Positions 53,538 through 61,200 of a DNA stretch of 64,000 bases are shown here, piece after piece (within the stretch, counting starts at the first letter, position 1; the number at the start of each line of letters is the position of its first letter). Source of the DNA: Novosphingobium sediminis (GTDB taxonomy: Bacteria; Pseudomonadota; Alphaproteobacteria; Sphingomonadales; Sphingomonadaceae); contig NZ_BJYR01000013.1 of the NCBI RefSeq assembly GCF_007991615.1, forward strand, positions 124,001 to 188,000, given 5' to 3'. The translations under genes were made by a program, and so were the position numbers. The notes under the pieces are model-generated. The model did no database searches. It saw nothing but the letters and a program-made list of their open reading frames with translations, and was not told where the DNA came from.

Positions 53538-54550
53538 AGCGCAGCAATGGCGCGGGCGAGCGCCTCCACTTCATGCGGCGGGCTGCTCCACGAGGTTACC
53601 AGACGCGCAGCACCGGGGGCACCGGCGGGCGCTGTCCAATCGTAGAAATCAAAGCCCTGTCCGCGCAGTGCGGCCTGTTCGGCGGGCGAGAGGACCACGA
53701 AAATCTCGTTCGCCTCGACCGGGTGGATCAGTCGCTCTCCACAGGCAGCGGCAATTTCCTGCGCGGCGGCATTGGCGGCGCGGGCGTTTTCGAGCCAGAG
53801 ACCGCCTTCCAGCATGGCGAGGATCTGCGCGGCGAGGTAGCGGCCCTTCGACTGCAGGTGCCCGGCGCGCTTGCGGCGATAGCGGACGACGTCGACGAGA
53901 TCGGGCGCAAAGAACACGATCGCCTCCGCGCTCATACCGCCGTTCTTGACGCAGCCGAAGGTGAGCGCATCGACGCCTGCGCCGACTGTGACATCGGCAG
54001 GCGAGCAGCCTAGGTGGGCGACTGCATTGGCAAAGCGCGCGCCGTCCATGTGGAGGCCGAGGCCGCGTGCCTTGGCCAGCGCGCTGATCGCGCTCACTTC
54101 TGCTGGGGTGTAGACCCGGCCGCATTCGGTGGCCTGCGTGATCGAGATCGCATGCGGCTGGACCTGATGGACGCCGGGGCGAATGCCATCGAGCACGGTG
54201 CTGATCGTCTCCGGCGTAAGCTTGGCGCCTTCACCTTCGGCCAGCAGCAGCTTCGCGCCGTGGAGGAAGAAGCCCGGCGCGCCGCCCTCGTCCATCTCGA
54301 TATGCGCCTCGCGGTGGCAGACGACGCCGCCGTGTGGGGGAACCATCGCCGAAAGCGCAAGGCAATTGCCCGCCGTGCCCGTCGCCACCCAGATCGCCGC
54401 GCAAGGCACGCCGAACAGATCGGTGAACGCTGCATCGAGCCGGGCAGACAGCGCATCGCCGTCATAGGCGGTGTCGGGCGCGTCGGCGGCCTGCATCGCG
54501 GCCCAGATGCGGGGGTGGACAGGAGCGGCGTTGTCGGAGAAGAACTTCAT
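53534..54550 (-). CDS. Low-specificity threonine aldolase
   Basis: A 338-residue PLP enzyme. The PLP-lysine is in FGCVKNGGMS, with the conserved HMDGARFANA before it and AHIEMDEGGAP earlier. It splits threonine or allo-threonine to glycine and acetaldehyde. The ATG at 54550 (MKFFSDNAAPVHP) is the natural N-terminus. Coupled to the EamA exporter, which may export an amino acid. Confidence 0.93.
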   Translation of the reverse strand: MKFFSDNAAPVHPRIWAAMQAADAPDTAYDGDALSARLDAAFTDLFGVPCAAIWVATGTAGNCLALSAMVPPHGGVVCHREAHIEMDEGGAPGFFLHGAKLLLAEGEGAKLTPETISTVLDGIRPGVHQVQPHAISITQATECGRVYTPAEVSAISALAKARGLGLHMDGARFANAVAHLGCSPADVTVGAGVDALTFGCVKNGGMSAEAIVFFAPDLVDVVRYRRKRAGHLQSKGRYLAAQILAMLEGGLWLENARAANAAAQEIAAACGERLIHPVEANEIFVVLSPAEQAALRGQGFDFYDWTAPAGAPGAARLVTSWSSPPHEVEALARAIAAL

Positions 54551-54630
54551 GGGCGCACCCCTTAACCGCCATGGCACGTCCGGGGAAGGGCGCTTGGAGG
54601 AAGTGAGCATGCCTTGGGAGGCCGATAGTT

Positions 54631-54921
54631 ATGGATGACCCCGCCATCACCCTCATCGATCATGGCGCCGAAGGCGAGTATCAGGCGCGAGTGGCGGACA
54701 GCGCAGCCGTCGGCCGCCTGACATGGGTCCGCCGCGACAATGTGCTGACCGCCGAACACGCGCTGGTGCCGACCGAGATCGGCGGGCGCGGCATTGCCGG
54801 CAAGCTGGTCGAAGCGCTGATTGCCGACGCGCGCGAGCAGGGCTGGAAGATCGTGCCCGAATGCACCTACGTCGCCGCCGCGTTCCGGCGCAATCCGGAA
54901 TGGGCGGACCTGCTCGCCTGA
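54631..54921 (+). CDS. GNAT-like N-acetyltransferase (YjdJ type)
   Basis: A 96-residue minimal acetyltransferase. Shows the GNAT acetyl-CoA loop (TEIGGRGIAGKLVEALIADA) and a final CTYVAAAFRRNPEW. Substrate unknown; small GNATs of this group act on diverse amines. Confidence 0.88.
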   Translation: MDDPAITLIDHGAEGEYQARVADSAAVGRLTWVRRDNVLTAEHALVPTEIGGRGIAGKLVEALIADAREQGWKIVPECTYVAAAFRRNPEWADLLA

Positions 54922-54961
54922 CGCTACCCGCCAGATCATCGAGGGAAGGTCTGCAGGAACC

Positions 54962-55930
54962 TCAGGCGATTGTCTGGCCCGGTGAGCCTGTTGGCGCAGG
55001 GGCGGGATGGATGACCGGTTCCTTGGCGCGCAGCGCGAAGGCGGCGAACATCGCGCGGTAGCTCGGGAAGACATAGCCCTCGTTGAGGGCCAGCCACTCC
55101 GCGCGGCGGGCGCGGTAGGCCTCGGGAAGCACATACCACGGCAAGTGGGGCTGCTTGTGGTGAACGAGGTGGAGGTTGTTGTGCAGGAACAGCCAGCCCA
55201 GCCATGACCGCTCGATGACCACGGTGCGCGCATCCACGGCCTCGGCCCAGCGGTGCTCTGCAAAGCCGCGCAGGGCCAGCAGTGCCATGGCGAGGTAGAC
55301 TGCGCCCAGATAGGCCAGAAGCGGCATCACGAAGACGACATGGACAATGGCTAGCACGACCATGAGGCCGAGCGCATGGCGTGCCCATGCCTCACGCCAG
55401 GCGCGTGCCGCGCCGCCGCGCAGGCCCAGCCCGAGACGCGCTTCGCTGAGCAGGAAGCGGACCGTGGCGATGGCGGGGCCGATCACGATCCGGCCCGCCA
55501 GCGTGGCGTTCCACGCGAGCAGCAGGCGCAGCGCGCGGGGCAGGCGCTGGTGGTCTGCTGCTGCCCAGTAAAAGCTTTCGGGATCGTCGTGGGGATCGGT
55601 GATCCGGAAATCGACATGGTGGGCAAGGTGCGTGTCGCGGTAGCGGCGATAGGGGATCAGCAGGCCGAGCGGCAGGAACACCAGCGCTTCGTTCCATGCA
55701 GCGCTGCGCGTAGGGTGGCGGTGGATCGCCTCATGCTGCAGCGAGGAATGGAGCGCGATGGGAAACGCGAGGAGCGCAGTCGCCAACCACGGCGCGGCGG
55801 CATGGAGCAGGCCAGCGGCGAGCCACGCAGCGTAGCACGCGGCGACAAGTGCCAGGGTCGGCCATTCCATGCTGGACGTGGCCGCGCGCCGCAGGATTTG
55901 CTCGAACTCGGCGTGGCTGTGCTCATTCAT
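54962..55930 (-). CDS. Fatty acid desaturase family protein
   Basis: A 322-residue integral membrane di-iron enzyme. Histidine boxes HEAIH (66-70), HLAHH (101-105) and C-terminal HNNLHLVHHKQPHL, with hydrophobic helices between. Introduces a double bond or hydroxyl into a lipid or related substrate (sphingomonads use similar enzymes on carotenoids too). Divergent from an XRE regulator across 132 bp holding two inverted repeats, suggesting joint control. Confidence 0.9.
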   Translation of the reverse strand: MNEHSHAEFEQILRRAATSSMEWPTLALVAACYAAWLAAGLLHAAAPWLATALLAFPIALHSSLQHEAIHRHPTRSAAWNEALVFLPLGLLIPYRRYRDTHLAHHVDFRITDPHDDPESFYWAAADHQRLPRALRLLLAWNATLAGRIVIGPAIATVRFLLSEARLGLGLRGGAARAWREAWARHALGLMVVLAIVHVVFVMPLLAYLGAVYLAMALLALRGFAEHRWAEAVDARTVVIERSWLGWLFLHNNLHLVHHKQPHLPWYVLPEAYRARRAEWLALNEGYVFPSYRAMFAAFALRAKEPVIHPAPAPTGSPGQTIA

Positions 55931-56008
55931 GATTTCGGAACCGCCCTCCGCGCCCGAACATCCAACCGCACCAGTAGACATTCAAGGAGACAATGGTGAC
56001 GCGGCGTT

Positions 56009-56027
56009 GCATTTGTTCACCAAATGC
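56009..56027. promoter_or_regulatory. Inverted repeat upstream of the desaturase and XRE gene
   Basis: GCATTTG-TTCAC-CAAATGC, perfect 7-bp arms, in the divergent gap. Candidate operator of the adjacent XRE regulator. Confidence 0.55.
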
Positions 56028-56036
56028 GGCAGATGT

Positions 56037-56048
56037 TGACTTAAGTCA
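56037..56048. promoter_or_regulatory. Perfect 12-bp palindrome TGACTTAAGTCA
   Basis: A fully self-complementary site 14 bp upstream of the XRE start. Together with the inverted repeat 10 bp away it suggests two operator elements. Confidence 0.5.
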
Positions 56049-56062
56049 CAAGAGGGGTGGCC

Positions 56063-56896
56063 ATGGACAAGCGCGCATTGGCGGAAGTGTTTCGTGCGCG
56101 GCTGCAGAGCGTGTTCGATCGTTCGCGGCTCAGCCAGGCGGCCTTCGCGCATGGCATCGGCATCGATCGTTCGGCGCTTTCGCTGCTGCTATCGGGCCGC
56201 ATGGTACGGCTGCCGCGCGTTGAGACGCTGCTGGCCATTGCCGAGCGGCACGCGGTGACGATCGACTGGCTGCTGGGCCTTTCGGAAGACGAGGGCGTGA
56301 CCGGGGCCATGCTCTCGACCGGCACGATCGAGACGACCGAGGAGGACGGAGCAAGCCTGCTCATGCGCTGGCATGCCGAGGCGGCCGGGACCAAGATCCG
56401 CTATGTGCCCGCGCGCATTCCCGATCTGCTGCGCACCACGGAAGTGATCGCCTATGAAGCGGCAGCTGCGCACCAGAGTCCGCTGGCACAAGTCGAGGAT
56501 GCTGCGTTCCGGCTCGAGTACAACCGCGCGGCGGGGACCGACATGGAATGCTGCATGCCGCTGCAGACGCTCGAGCAGTTCGCCGCCGGTGCAGGCATCT
56601 GGAGCGGCCTTTCGAAAGCGGGCCGACAAGCGCAACTCGCGCACATGAGCGCGCTGGTCGAGGAGCTCTATCCTTCGTTCCGCCTGTTCCTGTTCGACGG
56701 GCGCGAGCGATTTTCGATCCCCTACACGATCTTCGGGTCGACTCGCGTCGCGATCTTTGCCGGGCAGATGTATCTCGTGCTCAGCAGTGCGGAGACGATC
56801 CGGACCATGCAGCGCCAGTTCGAGGGCCTGATCCGCCACACCCGCGTCCATGCGCACGAAGCGGCGGGCTTTGTCAGGGGGCTCAAGCTTGGCTGA
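56063..56896 (+). CDS. XRE-family helix-turn-helix regulator with sensor-like C-terminus
   Basis: A 277-residue protein. The HTH is near residues 15-60 (LSQAAFAHGIGIDRSALSLL). A long C-terminal part (about 100-277) has no enzyme motif I can name but looks like a sensor domain; it contains an aromatic/Arg-rich segment (LYPSFRLFLFDGRERFSIPY). The stop overlaps the start of the PhnD-like gene by 8 nt, so the two are made together. ATG 56063 follows AGAGGGG. Target genes probably include itself and the divergent desaturase. Confidence 0.85.
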   Translation: MDKRALAEVFRARLQSVFDRSRLSQAAFAHGIGIDRSALSLLLSGRMVRLPRVETLLAIAERHAVTIDWLLGLSEDEGVTGAMLSTGTIETTEEDGASLLMRWHAEAAGTKIRYVPARIPDLLRTTEVIAYEAAAAHQSPLAQVEDAAFRLEYNRAAGTDMECCMPLQTLEQFAAGAGIWSGLSKAGRQAQLAHMSALVEELYPSFRLFLFDGRERFSIPYTIFGSTRVAIFAGQMYLVLSSAETIRTMQRQFEGLIRHTRVHAHEAAGFVRGLKLG

Positions 56897-57710
56897 GGGC
56901 CTGCGCCTTGCCAGCCTTGCAATGTACCGCGATCCGCCGGTGATCGCGGAGGCGACGCGGGCGCTGTGGGCCGATCTTGCCGCACGGCTCACGGCAGCGG
57001 GGCTGGCTGGTGTGTCGGCTGCCCTTGATGAGGTGATCGCGCACGATGCGGCGTGGCTCGATCCGCAGCTGCTGCTGGCGCAGACTTGCGGCTATCCGCT
57101 GGTGACCCAGCTGGGCGCGAAAGTGCGGCTGGTGGCAACGCCGATCTATCGTCATCCCGGCTGCATCGGTGCGCTGGGCGGCAGCTTCGTGATCGTGCGC
57201 GCGGATGCGGGGTTTGGTGCTGTCGCCGATCTGCGCGGCGCGGTGGCGGCGATCAACGATTGGGGCAGCAATTCCGGGATGAACCTGCTGCGCCGCACAC
57301 TCGCGCCGCATGCGGTAGAGGGGCGATTCCTTGGCGGCGTGGCCGAAAGTGGCAGCCACCGCGCGAGCATTGCGATGGTTGCAGGGGGCAGGGCCGATGT
57401 GGCCGCGATCGATTGCGTGACGTTCGGCAATCTGGCGCGCTTTGCGCCCGAGGTCGTCGCTGGTGTGCGCATTCTGGCCGAGACGGCAAAGACGCCTGGC
57501 CTACCACTGATCACGCGGGGAACCGCGCACGACAGGGAGATTGCGCTCCTGCGCGGCGCTCTCGCGGATCTTGCGCTGGACCCGGCCACGGCAGGTCTGC
57601 GTGATCTACTGGGGCTGGAGGGATTCGCTAGTCTGGAGATGGACGACTACGATGCCGTGCTCGCGCTGGAGCGCGAGGCCGCAGCGCTCGGCTATCCGGT
57701 ACTTGGCTGA
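56889..57710 (+). CDS. PhnD/phosphonate-binding-like protein, apparently cytosolic
   Basis: A 273-residue type-II solute-binding-fold protein. Family signs: LASLAMYRDPPVIAEATRAL near the start, TCGYPLVTQLGAKVRLVATP, the SFVIVRADAG strand and a ligand-site segment NDWGSNSGMNLLR. Unlike transport-associated relatives it has no signal peptide and no ABC permease or ATPase nearby. Translated in overlap with the XRE regulator, so it may act as that regulator's ligand sensor. Start TTG at 56889 is inferred from the family N-terminus. Confidence 0.82.
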   Translation: MAEGLRLASLAMYRDPPVIAEATRALWADLAARLTAAGLAGVSAALDEVIAHDAAWLDPQLLLAQTCGYPLVTQLGAKVRLVATPIYRHPGCIGALGGSFVIVRADAGFGAVADLRGAVAAINDWGSNSGMNLLRRTLAPHAVEGRFLGGVAESGSHRASIAMVAGGRADVAAIDCVTFGNLARFAPEVVAGVRILAETAKTPGLPLITRGTAHDREIALLRGALADLALDPATAGLRDLLGLEGFASLEMDDYDAVLALEREAAALGYPVLG

Positions 57711-58223
57711 ATTGCAGGCATTTTAGCCACAGCCAGCCCACACCCCATCAGCGCTGCCGGAATGCACGCCCAGATGCCTCGGTGGCTCCAATGGCTTCGC
57801 CCATCATCGGCCTGCGACCAAGGGCCGTACTCCGGACTGGCTCTTCGACAAGTTCGTCCTGATCGGAACCCAAGCTTATTCGGCCAAGCAGAATAATGAA
57901 TGAGGCATTCCGAATAGCGCTCTTCCTATCTGAATCAATAGGGGTTTCTGTTCAGGCAGCTGATTGGATTTAGAACTTCAAGCGCAATTCAGGTCTCGCT
58001 CGGGCCAGCAAGCGTCCAACTTCTCTGGCAAAGCATGCGCGTTCAATCGAACCAATATGGTCAATTATGCGAAGATTTATTGAAAAAATTCCAGGATTCT
58101 TACTTTTTCATTAACGACCTTTGATAAGTCGTGGACGGTCGGACCACGGCTTGATAGTATTTCTACTTAGGGGGATTCGGCTATTTCGCTGGTCTGATAA
58201 ATTATTGGCGGGGCAGTGTAATC
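57711..58223. other. 513-bp intergenic region, richer in A and T
   Basis: No coding frame beyond short chance ORFs. Clearly more A/T-rich than its surroundings, with runs such as TTGAAAAAATT at 58080-58090. It contains the direct pair TTGATAAGT/TTGATAGTAT and likely holds the promoter of the giant repeat protein; a rough -35-like TTGAAA at 58080-58085 lacks a good -10. Confidence 0.4.
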
Positions 58224-61200
58224 ATGGCGATTTTTGTAGGTCAGGCAGCCACGAACAACACGTTCAACGGCACAGCAGTTGCGGATACATTTCAGTTCGC
58301 AGCAGCAGATCTCGACGCACTTGATACGGTAACCGGTGGCGGCGGTAGCGATCAGTTGCAGATCACGACCGCCGGCCTGCTGGCCGCCACTGCTCTCGCC
58401 GGGGTATCGGGTGTCGGGACGGTGACGCTGACTGCCGGGACCAACAGCATTACCTTCGTCAATAGCAACATGGTCGGCGTCACGGGCGCCAAGATCATCG
58501 TTAACGGCGCGAGCGGCGCGGACACGATCGACGGCTCTGGCCTGACGGGCGCGAATGCGCTCGATATCCGTTCGGGCGCCGGGCTCGATATTCTCAAAGG
58601 CGGCGCTGGGGCGGATGTGTTCCGCTTTGCGGCGGCTGACCTCGCCGGCGACACGGTAACCGGCGGCGCGGGCAGCGATATCCTGCAGATCAACGTGGCG
58701 GGCGTGCTAGGCGCGACTGCGCTGTCCGGGGTCAGCGGTGTCGAGACGATCACGCTGGCGGCGGGCACCAACAGCGTGACGCTGGTCAACGGCAATCTCA
58801 CGGGCCTTGGCGGCGGGCGCATTACCGTGCTTGGCAACACCGGTGCGGACACGATCGACGGTTCGGGCCTGACGGCTGGGAACGCGGCGATTTTCATCGC
58901 TGGCGCTGGTCTCGATACTGTGAAGGGCGGCGCGGGGACGGACGCATTCCGCTTTGCCGCGGCGGACCTTGCCGGCGACACGATCATCGGCGGAGCCAGC
59001 ACCGACCAGCTCCAGCTTTCGACCGCCGGCGTGCTGGGGGCGACGGCCTTGTCGCAGATGAGCGGTGTTGAAGAAATCGTGCTGGCGGCCGGCACCAACA
59101 GCGTGACGGTGGTCAACGGCAACCTGACCGGTGTTTCGACCGGCAAGATCACGGTATTTGGCGCAAGCGGCGCGGATACGGTCGATGGCTCGGGGCTGAC
59201 GGGCACCAATGCGGTGGATATCCGCTCGGGCAGTGGCACCGATGTGCTTAAGGGCGGCGCCGGTGCAGACGTGTTCCGCTTCACGGTGGGTGAGATCGAC
59301 AGCACCGACACGGTGACCGGCGGTGCTGGCGCTGACACGCTGGCGGTGACCACGGCGGGCGTACTCAGCGCCACGGCTCTGGCCGGGGTCAGCGGGATCG
59401 AGACGATCTCGCTCACCACCGGCACCAACGGCGTGACGCTGGTGGATGGCAACTTCACGGGACTCGGCGGCGCGCGAATCAACGTGCTCGGCACCAGCGG
59501 CGCGGATACCATCGATGCCTCGGGTCTGACGGGCACGAACGCGGCGATCATGATTTCCGGATCGGGCCTTGATGTGCTGAAGGGCGGCGCAGGTGCAGAC
59601 ATTTTCCGCTTTACCGCAGCTGACCTTGCCAGCGATACGATCACCGGCGGGGCCGGCACCGACCAGGTCTTGCTCACGAGCGCCGGGGTGCTGGGCGCGA
59701 CGGCACTGGCAAATATGACCCAGGTGGAGCAGATCCTGCTGGCCACAGGCACCAACAGCGTGACGGTGGTGGACGGCAACCTCTCCGGTGTTGCAGGCAG
59801 CAGGATCACGGTGTTCGGCGCGAACGGCGCCGACACGATCGACGGCTCGGGGCTGACCGGCGCCAACTCGATCGACTTCCGCTCGGCCGCGGGGCTCGAT
59901 GTGCTCAAGGGCGGCGCGGGTGCGGACGTATTCCGCTTTGCCGCGGCCGATCTTGCGGGTGATACGATCTCCGGGGGAGCGGGTTCGGACACGCTGCAGA
60001 TGACCTCGGCGGGCGTGCTGGCAGCGAACGCGCTGGCCAACATGACCGGTGTCGAGACGATCGCGCTGGTTGCGGGCACCAATGGTGTGACCGTGGTGAA
60101 CGGGAACCTGACCGGCGTGGCGGGCAGTCGGATCATCGTGCAGGGCAGCACTGGCAATGACACGATCGACGGCTCTGGGCTGACAGGCGCGAACTCGGTC
60201 GATATCCGCTCGAACGCGGGGTCCGATGTGCTGAAGGGCGGCGCGGGTGCGGACTTCTTCCGCTTTGCCGCAGCCGATTTTGGCGGCGACACCGTGCAGG
60301 GCGGCGCCGGGAGCGACACGCTGCAATTCACCACGGCGGGCACGTTTGCGGCCAGCCTGCTGGCCAGCGTCACCGGGATCGAGACGGTGCAACTCGCCAA
60401 CGGCACCAACGTTTTCAACCTGACCGATGCGCTGGTGTCCTCGGCCACGGCCACGACGGTCTCTGTCCTTGGCGGAACCGGCGATGACCTGATCAACGGC
60501 GGCGATGTGATCACGGCGACCAACCGGCTCGATATCTCCGCCGGCACAGGCAACGACACGGTGTTCGGCGGTTCGGGCGCGGATACGTTCCGGTTTGCCG
60601 CTACCGCTCTCGATGCGGGCGACACGGTGAACGGCGGCACGGGCGCGGTGACCGATACGCTGACGATCACGGGCGCGGGCACGATCGATCTGTCGGGCAA
60701 CAACATCCAGCAGATCGAGGCGGTGACAACCGACAACGCCGATCATACGATCCTGCTTGACGACTTTGCAGTCACGAACACGCAGAACCAGAGCATTTCC
60801 ATTACCTCCGGCACTGGCGTGGACACGCTCAATGTCTCGCGGGTCGAGAACGCCGGCAATGCGGTCAGCGTCAATCTCGGTGATGGCAGCGATACGCTGA
60901 TCATGAGCGCCTATGATCCCAACATCGGTATTTACGCGGGCCCGCAGGCTGGCAACCTCAGCGGCACACTCGGCAATGGCAACGACACGCTCAAGGTAGT
61001 CAGCGGCTTCTTCACCGCTCCGGCATCGCTTTCGGGCGGCACAGGCACCGACACGATCGAGATCGACAACTACTATGGCAGTGCTGCCGTCATGAGCTCG
61101 GCGTTCACCGGGTTCGAGATTGTCAATCTCGTTGATACGATCACCGGCAGCGGCGGATACTCGATCTATTTCGTGGCAAACGATACGGCGGGCCTGACTA

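Noticed and set aside
58121..58324. A 67-residue plus-strand frame overlapping the start of the giant gene
   Set aside because: Out of frame with the long repeat gene and without recognisable content.
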